A stretch of DNA of 64,000 bases from positions 4,436,501-4,500,500 of the forward strand of contig NZ_CP053348.1 of the NCBI RefSeq assembly GCF_013394595.1, read 5' to 3'. A program made the translations under genes and the position numbers. Positions 24,673 to 34,099 of the stretch are shown here, piece after piece. Below the pieces are notes generated by a model. That model worked only from the letters and a program-made list of their open reading frames with translations, was not told the origin of the DNA and made no database searches. The number at the start of each line of letters is the position of its first letter. Position 1 is the first letter of the stretch. The DNA comes from Winogradskyella forsetii. Its GTDB lineage: Bacteria; Bacteroidota; Bacteroidia; Flavobacteriales; Flavobacteriaceae.

Positions 24673-26235
24673 TTATTTATTACCAATCTTGGTAGTACCA
24701 GACTGTATAACAAAACTTGTATCTACAGCAACGCCAGACATTCGCTTTTTATTCGTTGGCACCACTTTATATTCTGCAAGTGCTTGTTTTTCGGTAAGTG
24801 TCAGCAAGACATAACCATGATCTCTTCGATTGAGGTACTTGAGGTGCGGGTTTGATTTTGGGTTCAGCATATTTTTTTCATGCGCAGTAACCAAGGAATC
24901 TGAAAAGAGCTCATTATGATTGGCAGTATTAACACTTGCTACTGCTATTTCCACAGCAACCGCACCTTTACCTGTTTCGGCATTATAATTTTTAAATGGA
25001 TCGTCTGTAACTTCAAATGCCCAAGCAGAATGCGTATCACCTGTCAGTACAATGGCATTTTCAGTTTTTTTTAAGTCATTGACCATCCGTGACTGGTCTT
25101 TGGGATAACCATTCCAAGTATCCACATTGAACCTTCGATTGGGATTATCATAATATTGATAAGACAGAATCACTTGGTTTCCTATTAATTTCCATTTGGC
25201 TTTAGATTGCTCCAACTCTTCTTCAAACCATGAAAATTGTTTTTCGCCAAGAATGCTATGCGACTCAGAATTTTTCTCAGGATCATTATAGCCTAATTGT
25301 TTTGTTCGGCCAGCTAAACGTTCATCCAACATCATTAAATCAGCTAAATTCCCGAAGTTAAAAGATCTATAATGGTTTTCAGATTCTCTAATTGGCAACC
25401 ATTCGTAGTAGGCCTGCATGGCTGCCGCTTTTCGGGTTTCATAACTACCTTCATCATCGCTGTGATTTTGTGCACCGCTCATATAAGCGTTATTGGCAAC
25501 CTCATGGTCGTCCCAAACAGGTATAAATGGATGTTTTAAATGTGCTTGCATTAAATCGTCGTCCAAATGGTATTGTGCATATCTTGTTCTATAATCTTCA
25601 AGTGTGACGATCTCATTAATTGGAATGTGATTTCTGTTGTCAATGATATGCTCAGGTTTTCGGGCGCCGTATTCATATATATAATCACCAAGGAAAATAA
25701 TGGCGTTGAGATCATCTTCTTCAGCCATACGACCATAAGCATTAAAATATCCCCAAACATAATTGGCGCAGCTCGCGACTGCAAATTTTAATTGTTGGGC
25801 GTTTTTAGGAGCTGTTCTGGTTCTTCCAACTAAAGAGGTGTCATTTTCCCTAATAAAACGATAATAGTAATACGTGCCAGCAGAAAGATTGGTCACATCG
25901 ACCTTGATGGTATAGCCTTTGGAAGCATCCGTTTTCGCAATACCAGATTTATCAATGCTATTAAAAAGAGAATCCTTGGACATTTGCCAAGTCACCTTTT
26001 CTTCGGCTAATTCATTTTTTGGTTCTATTTTGGTCCAGATAATTACGGCATCTTGCAAAGGATCGCCTGAAGCCACACCATAATAAAAAGGCTTGAGGTC
26101 TGGATTCTGTAATTCTGATAAAAGGTTTACTTTTTCTTTGATTTCTGTAGGTTCGGACGTTTTATTTTTTACACCACAAGAATTCAAGTAACAGCATAAA
26201 AATAATAGAATATAAACTGAATGTTTCATATACAA
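24673..26235 (-). CDS. PhoD-type alkaline phosphatase, lipoprotein
   Basis: A 520-aa phosphodiesterase/phosphatase of the PhoD family, releasing phosphate outside the cytoplasm. The signal MKHSVYILLFLCCYLNSCG ends in a lipobox; the third codon Met (26229) is the probable start. Fe/Ca-binding motifs: FLGDYIYEYG, VWDDHEVANN, MLDERLAGR and LTGDTHSAWAFEV. An N-terminal Fn3-like domain (~50-145) precedes the catalytic domain, as in B. subtilis PhoD. No Pho box was searched reliably. Confidence 0.88.
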   Translation of the reverse strand: MYMKHSVYILLFLCCYLNSCGVKNKTSEPTEIKEKVNLLSELQNPDLKPFYYGVASGDPLQDAVIIWTKIEPKNELAEEKVTWQMSKDSLFNSIDKSGIAKTDASKGYTIKVDVTNLSAGTYYYYRFIRENDTSLVGRTRTAPKNAQQLKFAVASCANYVWGYFNAYGRMAEEDDLNAIIFLGDYIYEYGARKPEHIIDNRNHIPINEIVTLEDYRTRYAQYHLDDDLMQAHLKHPFIPVWDDHEVANNAYMSGAQNHSDDEGSYETRKAAAMQAYYEWLPIRESENHYRSFNFGNLADLMMLDERLAGRTKQLGYNDPEKNSESHSILGEKQFSWFEEELEQSKAKWKLIGNQVILSYQYYDNPNRRFNVDTWNGYPKDQSRMVNDLKKTENAIVLTGDTHSAWAFEVTDDPFKNYNAETGKGAVAVEIAVASVNTANHNELFSDSLVTAHEKNMLNPKSNPHLKYLNRRDHGYVLLTLTEKQALAEYKVVPTNKKRMSGVAVDTSFVIQSGTTKIGNK

Positions 26236-26310
26236 ATTTAATATAAAAAAGCTTTAATTCCTTAGATGAAATTAACCCATATTGCTGAGAAAATTAATGA
26301 TCGTACTTTA

Positions 26311-26796
26311 TTATTTCGCCGCCTTTTTATAGATTTTTTTTCGTGCCAACACTTTCAATTGGTACTCAATATCCGCATTTTTTACTTTAATAGGTCTGAG
26401 CTGTCTCGCTTCCAGCTTCATATTCATGGCTTTTGCCATTCGTCTCACATTGTAATAATTTACGGTTTTATAGCTGACCAGTCGGTATAAAGAGGCTACC
26501 ATTCCTGCATTTTTCACTTTGCTTGGCATCGCTTCCATATTTGAGATTTCCGAAATATTATCCAACATTTCTTCGGCGACGCTATCCACCGTATTGCCCG
26601 GATTTATGGATAAATTATTTGCAATTTCCTGCACGGTGTTTAAATCTGAGGTATTCCGTTTCTTTAGTTTCTCAACACAGGCTTTTAAGCCTTTTGGTTT
26701 TAGGGGTTCTAGGGTCTCGAAAGTATCTTGCATTTGCTTTTCTAAAGCATATAAGTTTTTCAGCTCTTTTTCAAATAAATCATTTAAGTTTTCCAT
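26311..26796 (-). CDS. DUF892 (YciE/YciF) ferritin-like protein
   Basis: A 161-aa four-helix protein: LNDLFEKELKNLYALEKQM at the N-terminus, then ACVEKLKKRN and LYRLVSYKTVNYYNVRRMAKAMN, the layout of DUF892 proteins linked to general stress. The basic end (KKIYKKAAK) is typical. Some acidic metal ligands seen in YciF are replaced here, so metal binding is uncertain. Confidence 0.75.
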   Translation of the reverse strand: MENLNDLFEKELKNLYALEKQMQDTFETLEPLKPKGLKACVEKLKKRNTSDLNTVQEIANNLSINPGNTVDSVAEEMLDNISEISNMEAMPSKVKNAGMVASLYRLVSYKTVNYYNVRRMAKAMNMKLEARQLRPIKVKNADIEYQLKVLARKKIYKKAAK

Positions 26797-26917
26797 GGGT
26801 TTTATGTTTTAAGTATAAAACTCAATGTATTCAGAAACTGTTGAATAGCTTATTGCAATTACTAAAAATGTTAGTCCTAATAAATAAATTGTAATTTCCC
26901 TAAGACTTGGTATTCCT

Positions 26918-27871
26918 TTATGATTTATACGTTTTGGCTAATTCTCTCAACATCACTTTTGTCATCGTATGTAGATTAAAATCATGTGACCAATTCCAAT
27001 CCTTTCGGGCCACGCTATCATCAATGGACGAAGGCCAACTGTCTGCAATGGCTTGTCTAAAATCTGGTTTAAAGGTTATCTTAAAGTTTGGCATTTCTGC
27101 TTGAATACTTTCGGCAATTTCCTTAGGAGAAAAACTAATTGCCGATAAATTATAAGATGAACGTATGCTTAAATGCTCTGAATTTGCAGCCATGATTTCC
27201 GTCGTGGCTTTAATGGCATCATCCATAAACATCATCGGTAAATGGGTGTTTTCAGATAAAAAACTCTCGTATTTACCTTCTTTTATAGCTTCATGATAAA
27301 TTTCCACAGCATAATCTGTTGTGCCACCTCCTGGCATGGCCTTATGACTAATAATGCCTGGATAACGTATGCTTCTGACATCCACACCATATTTTTCATG
27401 GTAATATTCGCACCAACGTTCACCGACTTGTTTGGTAATTCCGTAAACTGTTGTGGGTTCGCAAATGGTATGTTGAGGCGTCTGTGTTCTTGGTGTTGAT
27501 GGTCCGAAAACAGCAATACTGCTTGGCCAGAACACTTTTTTAATTTGCTTGGATTTCGCCAAGTTGAGCACATGAAACAACGAATTCATATTTAAATCCC
27601 AAGCTTCCATCGGGTATTTTTCGCCAGTTGCACTCAGCAATGCTGCCATAAGGTAAACCGTATCTATTTTATGGTTGATACAGCAATCTTTAATGGCATT
27701 AAAGTTTTTGGCATCTAAAATCACAAAGGGTCCAGCATTTACTAAATCTAAATTTCGAGTATTGATATCACTTGCTATAACGTTATCCACACCATGGATT
27801 TCTCGCAATTTGATGGTAAGTTCCGTTCCAATTTGCCCACAGGCACCAATGATCAATATTTTTGAAGACAT
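26918..27871 (-). CDS. L-threonine 3-dehydrogenase-like NAD-dependent epimerase-fold enzyme
   Basis: A 317-aa extended short-chain dehydrogenase: the Rossmann motif GACGQIGTEL at the N-terminus, catalytic YGITK (Y-x3-K), and SIRYPGIISHKAMPGGGTTDYAVEIYHEA, a block characteristic of the UDP-galactose epimerase-like threonine dehydrogenases known in psychrophilic flavobacteria. It would oxidise L-threonine to 2-amino-3-ketobutyrate. A -7 box (TACTTTTG, bottom strand, 27893-27900) lies upstream. Confidence 0.83.
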   Translation of the reverse strand: MSSKILIIGACGQIGTELTIKLREIHGVDNVIASDINTRNLDLVNAGPFVILDAKNFNAIKDCCINHKIDTVYLMAALLSATGEKYPMEAWDLNMNSLFHVLNLAKSKQIKKVFWPSSIAVFGPSTPRTQTPQHTICEPTTVYGITKQVGERWCEYYHEKYGVDVRSIRYPGIISHKAMPGGGTTDYAVEIYHEAIKEGKYESFLSENTHLPMMFMDDAIKATTEIMAANSEHLSIRSSYNLSAISFSPKEIAESIQAEMPNFKITFKPDFRQAIADSWPSSIDDSVARKDWNWSHDFNLHTMTKVMLRELAKTYKS

Positions 27872-27892
27872 ATGCTCTAATTAAATAATTAA

Positions 27893-27900
27893 CAAAAGTA
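27893..27900 (-). promoter_or_regulatory. -7 box of the threonine dehydrogenase-like gene
   Basis: TACTTTTG on the bottom strand, 22 bases before the start codon, matches TAnnTTTG. Confidence 0.5.
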
Positions 27901-28044
27901 ATAAGAATAAATACTTGTGAATAATAAAATTTTCAAAAATAAGATGGTTTTCTTGCGATGTTTTCATCTTAATTTTTAAAATGAAAATACTAAATAATGA
28001 AAATAGATAGTTTGAGTATCTTTACCATTCAAACAAAAACAACT

Positions 28045-28572
28045 ATGAAGAATATATATATCGTCATATGCTTTTGCTGCTTTGTTCTATTAGGATGCGG
28101 TAATGATAACAGCAATGCTAGTGAAACTGAGACGGCAGAAACTGCAGAACAAAATGCGCGTATTTCAGCAAAAACCATTGAGGATATTGATTACAATGAT
28201 TATGCACTGAGTCCTGAAGGGGAAGATGCCATTGCCACTTGGGAAAAATACCAAGAATTAGCCACACAGATCAGTTATTTGAAGCGCGCTGATTTTTCGT
28301 TTTTTAATGGAGAGAAAAAAATGCTGAAAGAGTTTATTGATCAATTTACAGCACAATTGCCAAATGACTTAAGAACGAACCCTATAACTTCCCGCAATGC
28401 CGTTATAGCAACTGCCCTTTTAAAGTTAAACGAACGTTTGACTATAGATAATATTGATAGAGAAGATAAATTACGAAGTATAAAGGAGCTTTTCGTCGCG
28501 TTTTCGAATCTGAATTATCAGATCAATAAAAAGCTGGAACGGGATATGTATGATAAAATTGAGCCAGAATAA
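28045..28572 (+). CDS. lipoprotein of unknown function
   Basis: The start at 28045 gives a clean lipoprotein signal (MKNIYIVICFCCFVLLGCGN); the frame is open from 27997. After an acidic linker (ETETAETAEQNA) the ~150-aa mature part is helical (ATWEKYQELATQISYLKRAD, MLKEFIDQFTAQLP, RSIKELFVAFSNLNYQINKK). No family recognised. Confidence 0.7.
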   Translation: MKNIYIVICFCCFVLLGCGNDNSNASETETAETAEQNARISAKTIEDIDYNDYALSPEGEDAIATWEKYQELATQISYLKRADFSFFNGEKKMLKEFIDQFTAQLPNDLRTNPITSRNAVIATALLKLNERLTIDNIDREDKLRSIKELFVAFSNLNYQINKKLERDMYDKIEPE

Positions 28573-28605
28573 AAAAAAGCAGCTCAATTTGAGCTGCTTT
28601 TTTTT
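28571..28605. terminator. bidirectional terminator
   Basis: AAAAGCAGCTCAA-TTTGAGCTGCTTTT is a perfect stem with A-run and T-run on either side, between convergent genes. Confidence 0.9.
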
Positions 28606-28626
28606 ATAAGGAATCCAATAATTCGA

Positions 28627-29343
28627 TTAATTTTTCTTGTCGGTAGCTGCTTTTTGGGCACGTTGTGCTTTTTGAGCTTCTAAAGCTTCTCGGCTTACTT
28701 TTGCCAGATTGAAATTTGGATCAACAGCCAAAGCATCGTTCATTAATTTTAAGGCAGCATCCATATTTGCTTCTTTATTTTCTGTAAATTTCAATAAGCC
28801 TTTCAGGTAAAATAAAGCCGCTTTCATTGAGGTTTCATAAGGTTGCTGTCTTTCGTAAAACGCACGTTTCATATCATCCGTTACATTGGCCAATGCATAA
28901 TCAATATTTAGTTTTGCACCTACTAAATCATTCGTCTGAAGCTTCATGTCAGCCATTTCATAAGCTAAATATACACTAGGTTTACGCTTGAAAAGTTCTT
29001 CAAAATGTTCTAAAGCCATTTTTGGTTGGTTCAGATTTTTTAAAGCTAAAGCTTTTACTTCAACATTCATATCAGAATCGGTAGGGTTTTTTTCTACACC
29101 TATGGTGTTTAAGGCTTGCATGTGCTGCCCTTCGGAAAGGTAGATGTATGCCAACGTATCTTTACGCGCAACGGAAGGTTCTAAAACATCGAGATGGGTC
29201 ATAGCATTGATAATGCCTTGAACATCACCTTGTTGTTTCATTTGTTTATAAAAGGCCTCGTAGTGTTGCTTTAATTCTGTATTTGTCTGGGCAAAGATGC
29301 TTGCTGAAAAAAGCATAAGTATTGCAATGGTAATCGTCTTCAT
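28627..29343 (-). CDS. exported TPR protein
   Basis: A 238-aa protein with a signal peptide (MKTITIAILMLFSASIFAQ), followed by tetratricopeptide-like helices (LAYIYLSEGQHMQALNTIG, ALALKNLNQPKMALEHFEEL, VYLAYEMADMKLQTNDLVGA) and a C-terminal Ala/Lys/Gln-rich tail (EAQKAQRAQKAATDKKN). Probably a periplasmic scaffold. Specific partners unknown. Confidence 0.75.
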   Translation of the reverse strand: MKTITIAILMLFSASIFAQTNTELKQHYEAFYKQMKQQGDVQGIINAMTHLDVLEPSVARKDTLAYIYLSEGQHMQALNTIGVEKNPTDSDMNVEVKALALKNLNQPKMALEHFEELFKRKPSVYLAYEMADMKLQTNDLVGAKLNIDYALANVTDDMKRAFYERQQPYETSMKAALFYLKGLLKFTENKEANMDAALKLMNDALAVDPNFNLAKVSREALEAQKAQRAQKAATDKKN

Positions 29344-29431
29344 TTCTATGACTTTAATGGTTTATTTTTAAAAATTAATGGGCTAAAACTATAAAATTTT
29401 ATATGAATTGGTCTTAAAAAACTAATAAATT

Positions 29432-30241
29432 CTATGGTTCTGCTTTAAAAGTATAATTCAAAAGTTGTACCAATTTAGAACTATCGATAATTTTCCCTTT
29501 ACTTTCTTCTGATGAATTATAATTTGGGGGCAATATATTTTCTTGTTTACAATAGTTTGTATAGTAGGTTTCTTTTGTAATATGCTTTGGGTACACGGCA
29601 TTCACGGAAAGGTTCCAAAGGTCTTTTTCAAGAATGGCCAAAATGATATGGATACAGTCTGTTTTATGAATTAGATTTATTGGCGCATCTGGATTTGAAA
29701 TATCATTTCTGCCCGATAAAAATTTTGCGGGATGGCGTTCTTCGTCTATCAAACCACCAAAACGTAAAATGGTGGTTTCAAAATTGGAATTTGTTTGAAG
29801 CCTATTTTCAATTTCAATAAGTTGTTTGGCAGTGTTTGAGGTGGCATTTGGCTTAGTTTCATCTGTAGTAACAGGAAAATTGGCTTCATTTTCAAAAACA
29901 GAAGTAGAACTTATATAGAGTACATGTTTAACTGAGGATACTTCAATAGCATGTATTAAATGGGCTATTTCGGCGACGTGGTTTTTGGTTGGATTTTTCC
30001 GTAATTCTGGAGGAATATTAATGATTATTGTATCGCTTCCTGTTAAAAATTCAGCACAGTTTCCTTTGATCTCGGAGGCATTTAAAGTGATTAAAAATGG
30101 TTCAATTTGATATTTTTTTAGCGTTTCAAATTTGTCTTTTGAAGTTGTAGAACCCTTGACCACAAACCCGTTTTTAACCAAAGTTTTTGCCAATGGTAAA
30201 CCTAACCAACCACAACCGATGACGCTAATTTGTGTTTTCAA
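29432..30241 (-). CDS. YeeZ-like NAD(P)-binding protein
   Basis: A 269-aa protein with an N-terminal Rossmann motif (SVIGCGWLGLPLAKTL), a serine-rich strand LYISSTSVFENE, and LRFGGLIDEERHPAKFL, matching YeeZ/NAD-dependent epimerase-like proteins. The YxxxK catalytic pair is not evident, so it may not be an oxidoreductase. Substrate unknown. Confidence 0.75.
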   Translation of the reverse strand: MKTQISVIGCGWLGLPLAKTLVKNGFVVKGSTTSKDKFETLKKYQIEPFLITLNASEIKGNCAEFLTGSDTIIINIPPELRKNPTKNHVAEIAHLIHAIEVSSVKHVLYISSTSVFENEANFPVTTDETKPNATSNTAKQLIEIENRLQTNSNFETTILRFGGLIDEERHPAKFLSGRNDISNPDAPINLIHKTDCIHIILAILEKDLWNLSVNAVYPKHITKETYYTNYCKQENILPPNYNSSEESKGKIIDSSKLVQLLNYTFKAEP

Positions 30242-30360
30242 GATAAACGAATAGATATTAACGACAAAAATACAATTAATAAATCCTTTTTCTTTTCGAT
30301 TTTTTTAAATCATTAATTTTCAGTAACTTTAATATTCACACTAATCTAAAAATAATCGTT

Positions 30361-30846
30361 ATGGGAATTAAAAGTTTTCAAGGAGCGCGAAGGCAGCAGA
30401 ATACTGTAGGGTCTTCTCAACTAAAAGTAAGGGATTATATGTCTACTAATCTTATAACATTTAGACCTGATCAGTCCGTTCAAGAAGTGGTGGAGGCATT
30501 AATTAAGCATAAAATTTCCGGTGGTCCTGTTGTTAATGATAGGCAGGAACTGGTTGGGATTATTTCTGAAGGCGATTGCCTCAAACAATTAAGTGAAAGT
30601 CGCTATTATAATATGCCCTTGGAGCACGACAATGTTGAAAAACGTATGGCTACAAACGTCGAGACCATTGACGGTAACTTAGATGTTTTTGATGCTGCCA
30701 ATAAATTTTTACAGTCCAAAAGACGTCGTTTCCCAATTGTCGAAAACGGAAAATTGGTTGGGCAAATTAGCCAAAAGGATATCCTGATTGCTGCTCTGGA
30801 ACTTAAAGGGGAGAATTGGAACAGTACCACTAAGGGCGGTTCTTAG
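30361..30846 (+). CDS. CBS-domain pair protein
   Basis: A 161-aa stand-alone CBS pair: residues ~25-80 (VRDYMSTNLITFRPDQSVQ ... VNDRQELVGIISEGDCLK) and ~95-150 (MATNVETIDGNLDVFDAAN ... VENGKLVGQISQKDILIA). Such modules bind adenine nucleotides and regulate partners. It overlaps the convergent zinc-ribbon gene by 4 bp. Confidence 0.88.
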   Translation: MGIKSFQGARRQQNTVGSSQLKVRDYMSTNLITFRPDQSVQEVVEALIKHKISGGPVVNDRQELVGIISEGDCLKQLSESRYYNMPLEHDNVEKRMATNVETIDGNLDVFDAANKFLQSKRRRFPIVENGKLVGQISQKDILIAALELKGENWNSTTKGGS

Positions 30847-31193
30847 TCATCGCGTTTTACCAAAGCATAGTACTCGCCTTCGAGCGGTAAATAACCTTGG
30901 TCGTAAACAAAATAGTAAACAGTTCCTGCTTTTGTGGTGTAGATGCTTGTAAAGTAATTGAAATCGAAGCCTTTTTCTATCAGTTTGGCTCGAGAACATT
31001 TCATCTTTTTGTTGGGATTGAGCACCTCAAGTATTCTATAGTTTTTTCTTAATCGGTTATTTGTATTTCTGACGAGGTTTTTAGAATCTTTGTTCAGACG
31101 GTTATTTTGGGCATTTCTGCAGCCATCACTACAATATTTTTTATCAATCCTACCAACGATGACATCGCCACATTCTGGACATTTTTTGCGCAT
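30843..31193 (-). CDS. zinc-ribbon protein (flavobacterial hypothetical)
   Basis: A 116-aa protein with N-terminal CPECGDVIVG...KKYCSDGC, a four-Cys zinc knuckle of the kind that ends in CS..CR.A...NR, followed by a basic region. The last 40 residues (YFTSIYTTKAGTVYYFVYDQG) form a small beta unit. Common in flavobacteria, without known function. Confidence 0.7.
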   Translation of the reverse strand: MRKKCPECGDVIVGRIDKKYCSDGCRNAQNNRLNKDSKNLVRNTNNRLRKNYRILEVLNPNKKMKCSRAKLIEKGFDFNYFTSIYTTKAGTVYYFVYDQGYLPLEGEYYALVKRDD

Positions 31194-31613
31194 GGTCTAA
31201 ACTTTAGTGTTTACAAGATAAATAAAATCCTTTTAAACTGCTAGTAATGATTTTGTCCTCAGTGTTTTTCAATGTATAAGTCTTAATTGATTCATGGATT
31301 GTTCAGGCAAACCCCAACAAAAGACTGTCGTAATAACGAAATAAAAAATGCATTAAATTTTTCAGCTATATGTTTTTATAATCTATTTTGAAAACAGTCC
31401 TAATTTTGCGATAGCAAAAACGTCTTCAATAAGTGATTATATATTAAATGTTGATCATTAAGTTGGTTGAATTTGCTACCAGATGTTGATTTTCCTTTAC
31501 AGCAATTTTAAACATTACTTGGTATTAATTAAAATAGGCATCAGAGCTTTTGAGTGTTTGTCAAAAATTCTGATGCCCTTTTTAAATGTGTTAAAGAGTT
31601 ATCTATATAAATA
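31194..31613. other. intergenic region without a gene
   Basis: 420 bp between the divergent-facing ends of the zinc-ribbon and ssb genes. I found no convincing ORF on either strand. The only structure is the long-stem hairpin at 31537-31577. Confidence 0.6.
31537..31577. terminator. hairpin downstream of ssb
   Basis: GGCATCAGA (31537-31545) and TCTGATGCC (31569-31577) form a 9-bp perfect stem around a 23-base loop, with T-rich sequence on both sides. Likely terminates ssb transcription. Confidence 0.6.
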
Positions 31614-31949
31614 CTATTTATTCCCAAGCATAAGCAGCTCACTACACACCACTTCCGTTATGTAGCGCTTAATGCCATCTTTATCGTCCCAAGATCTTGT
31701 GGTTAGTTTTCCTTCTATGGCAACTTCCTTGCCTTTGGTGACATATTTTTCAATTATTTCTGCGGTTTTTCCCCAAGCCACAACGTTATGCCATTGTGTG
31801 TCTTCAACTTTTTCGCCTTTCGCGTTTTTATAACTATCGTTGGTAGCGATAGAGAATTTTGCTAAGGTTTTTCCGGATTCAAAATTGGTGATTTCTGGGT
31901 CTTTGCCTAAGTTACCAATCAACTGTACTTTGTTTTTAATGGTGTTCAT
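31614..31949 (-). CDS. ssb: single-stranded DNA-binding protein
   Basis: A 111-aa OB-fold SSB: NTIKNKVQLIGNLGKDPEI, LAKFSIATNDSYKNAKGEK, QWHNVVAWGKTAEIIEKYV, KGKEVAIEGKLTTRSWDD. It binds ssDNA during replication and repair. It ends right after the OB-fold and lacks the acidic C-terminal tip that recruits partner proteins, so it is probably a secondary SSB. A TAGCTTTG -7 box lies on the bottom strand at 32009-32016. Confidence 0.9.
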   Translation of the reverse strand: MNTIKNKVQLIGNLGKDPEITNFESGKTLAKFSIATNDSYKNAKGEKVEDTQWHNVVAWGKTAEIIEKYVTKGKEVAIEGKLTTRSWDDKDGIKRYITEVVCSELLMLGNK

Positions 31950-32008
31950 AATTTCTAAATTTAATAGTTAAACAGTTAATACTATCGAGTTCTTATGTTT
32001 CGACACTG

Positions 32009-32016
32009 CAAAGCTA
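32009..32016 (-). promoter_or_regulatory. -7 box of ssb
   Basis: TAGCTTTG on the bottom strand fits TAnnTTTG, 60 bases upstream of the start codon. Confidence 0.4.
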
Positions 32017-32183
32017 TAAGGGCTTGCAAATGTTAATCGGTATTTACTTATTTACATTCGTTTGTAATTAATTGTAAACGCTTAAAACCGTTTTATTGTT
32101 GACTGGAGTTGGTATTAATGGTTTTTTATGAATATTGGATATATTACGTATATTTAGGTGTTAGCACCAATTTGAGAGAAACG

Positions 32184-32678
32184 ATGAGAATACCAATATT
32201 TATAGTTTTGATTTTAATCATATTTTCTTGCCAAAGTAAGAAATCTGAAAAGACCCAAAATGCAGAATTGAATACTGAAGCGGAAATTATTAAATCTGAA
32301 AATATAATTCTTAACGATACTGTTGTTTATTTGAGTGGAGATAATGATATGGCTCTAATAAAAATGACTTTAGTTCCTAATGGAACTTTTGATTTTTATA
32401 TGAGTATTTATCCAGAAATAACGCTGGAAAATGAAGTTGAAACAGAAGCTGAAAATGACATTATAAACTTAAACGGAACTTGGAGTGGAAATGGCGAAAC
32501 TATGTCGTTGAGATTTGCAAATCGGAAAAATGACACTCTGAATTTAAACGACATTTTTGATGTAAATTATAAAGACGGAAATGAATTTAAAGTTATCGAC
32601 CAAAACACAGTGGAAATAGATTATTCTTTAGATAAATTGAATATTTGGGGAATTAGTTGTTACAAAACAAAAAATTAA
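32184..32678 (+). CDS. cassette 1: lipoprotein of unknown function
   Basis: Started at the ATG at 32184, 15 bases after the cassette core, because it opens a lipoprotein signal (MRIPIFIVLILIIFSCQSKK); the longer frame to 32109 crosses the cassette boundary. 164 aa with a beta-rich mature domain (LNGTWSGNGETMSLRFANR) resembling lipocalin-like lipoproteins. Cassette boundaries 32160 to ~32694. Confidence 0.7.
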   Translation: MRIPIFIVLILIIFSCQSKKSEKTQNAELNTEAEIIKSENIILNDTVVYLSGDNDMALIKMTLVPNGTFDFYMSIYPEITLENEVETEAENDIINLNGTWSGNGETMSLRFANRKNDTLNLNDIFDVNYKDGNEFKVIDQNTVEIDYSLDKLNIWGISCYKTKN

Positions 32679-32684
32679 AAAAAC

Positions 32685-32824
32685 TGGTGCTAACATCGGC
32701 TATAGTTTACTGCTACGTATTTTTTCCTTTGGAAAAACTACGCATCTGTGAATGGTTGTTGTTTATTTATTAACTTTAATGCTTAACCAACGCAGCGAAA
32801 CTATAGCCGAGGAACGTTGTAAAC
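32685..32824 (+). repeat. attC-like site after cassette 1
   Basis: 5' core TGGTGCTAAC, inner inverted arms CGGCTATAGTTT / AAACTATAGCCG, apical TTTTTCCTTTGGAAAAA, 3' core GTTGTAAAC belonging to cassette 2. Confidence 0.75.
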
Positions 32825-32828
32825 AATT

Positions 32829-33227
32829 ATGAGAAAACTAATACTACTAATATTTTTGTTCGCTTTTACTAATGTTTTTTGTCAAACAGAAAATTTAAAT
32901 ATTCACGAGATTTCTGAAAAATTATGTGGAAATTGGATTTTAAAGGAAATGAAGTCAGAAGGAGAAATTATGGGAATCGATTTAAGACTTGAAATACATT
33001 TTTTTAAAGACCAAAGTTTGGAAATGGTTACTAATGGTAACAAAGAAAAAGTAACATGGAAAGTTATTAATGACGGAACTGATTTTATAATTGTTACTAA
33101 AAATAACGAAAAATCTAAATTAATCTCAATCGATAATAAAGCATTTGTAATATCTAAAGATTATCAATTAGAACTAAATAGCGAAGAACAAGAAAGTATT
33201 ATTTATTATTTTGAGAAGAAAGAATAA
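32829..33227 (+). CDS. cassette 2: small secreted lipocalin-like protein
   Basis: A 132-aa protein with a signal peptide (MRKLILLIFLFAFTNVFCQ). The mature part (KLCGNWILKEMKSEGE ... EIHFFKDQSLEMVTNGNKEKVTWKV) has the G-x-W start and beta pattern of lipocalin-like domains. The ATG lies 4 bases after the 9-base 3' core, so the cassette supplies little or no promoter space. Confidence 0.65.
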   Translation: MRKLILLIFLFAFTNVFCQTENLNIHEISEKLCGNWILKEMKSEGEIMGIDLRLEIHFFKDQSLEMVTNGNKEKVTWKVINDGTDFIIVTKNNEKSKLISIDNKAFVISKDYQLELNSEEQESIIYYFEKKE

Positions 33228-33229
33228 AC

Positions 33230-33366
33230 TGTTTACAACACCGTATATAAGCTATGGCTTGGTCGGTCCACACTTGGAAAATCCTGCGGATTTTCCAACG
33301 CCGGTTTTTATCAGGAAAGGTCTGTGCCGAGACACGCCACAGCCCATATACAACAACGTTGGCAAC
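33230..33366 (+). repeat. attC-like site after cassette 2
   Basis: 5' core TGTTTACAAC, arms around GTATAT/ATATAC, apical GGAAAATCC-TGC-GGATTTTCC, 3' core GTTGGCAAC of cassette 3. Confidence 0.75.
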
Positions 33367-33383
33367 AAGCTGAAAACGAACTT

Positions 33384-34085
33384 ATGGCTGAATACAAAAA
33401 TCCGTTCTCGGACAGAAAACATTACCACGAACACGCTGAATGGATTGATGACCATTTAAGCAAATTCTTTGATGATAAATTAGTTTCAGTTTTTCACGAA
33501 ATCCCGACTTTGGATTTACATCTTGATGTTTATTTAATAAAACCTGAAAACGCGTCATTCAACATACTTTTGACTTCTGGAATGAGTACGTTAAAAATGA
33601 ATGTTGACGAACAAGCAGAAAACGTAAAAGATTTGGAATTTGCCGAATTAATGATGCTTATTCCAAAAACTATTGATTTTGGACAAGTTTACTCTGGAGA
33701 AAATAAAAATGATTGGATTATATCGATTCTTAAAAGAACTGCGAAATTCCCACACTTTTACGATACTTGGATTGGAATTGGACACACAATACAAGCGGAA
33801 GAAGATTTAACGCCTTACGCAACTGATACTGACTATGTCGGAGCTTTAATTCTACCTTCTGTAACTTTCGATAAGGATTTTACAGAAATAAATAAAAATG
33901 GACGGAAAATAAATATTTACAATGTGCTTCCACTTTATAAAAACGAGATGGAATTTAAAATAGAAAATGGATATAGCAAATTATTGGATTTATTAATTAA
34001 AGCGAATGGAAAAGAAGTTTTGGATTTGAATAGAGAAAATCTGATTTCAAAAAAATCCGTTTGGAATAGAATATTTAAGAACTAA
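33384..34085 (+). CDS. cassette 3: suppressor-of-fused (SUFU) domain protein
   Basis: A 233-aa protein. The ATG at 33384 is taken because the frame upstream of it runs through the attC-like site. The family pattern is clear: SVFHEIPTLDLHLDVYLIKP, LLTSGMSTLKMNV, LEFAELMMLIP, and LILPSVTF followed by a conserved C-terminal block. Bacterial SUFU proteins are often immunity proteins of polymorphic toxin systems (established proposal). No toxin gene is adjacent here, so an orphan immunity role is inferred. Confidence 0.8.
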   Translation: MAEYKNPFSDRKHYHEHAEWIDDHLSKFFDDKLVSVFHEIPTLDLHLDVYLIKPENASFNILLTSGMSTLKMNVDEQAENVKDLEFAELMMLIPKTIDFGQVYSGENKNDWIISILKRTAKFPHFYDTWIGIGHTIQAEEDLTPYATDTDYVGALILPSVTFDKDFTEINKNGRKINIYNVLPLYKNEMEFKIENGYSKLLDLLIKANGKEVLDLNRENLISKKSVWNRIFKN

Positions 34086-34099
34086 AAAAAGAAAAGCCA

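Noticed and set aside
31614..32160. SSB gene beside the left array as a dedicated integron component, or a second integrase remnant at 31950-32160
   Set aside because: SSB looks like an ordinary secondary ssb in the opposite direction, and no recombinase-like sequence was found on either strand of the gap.
33211..33459. Small rightward ORF across 33211-33459 and its antisense counterpart
   Set aside because: They lie inside an attC-like site and out of frame with the SUFU gene; no coding signal beyond chance.
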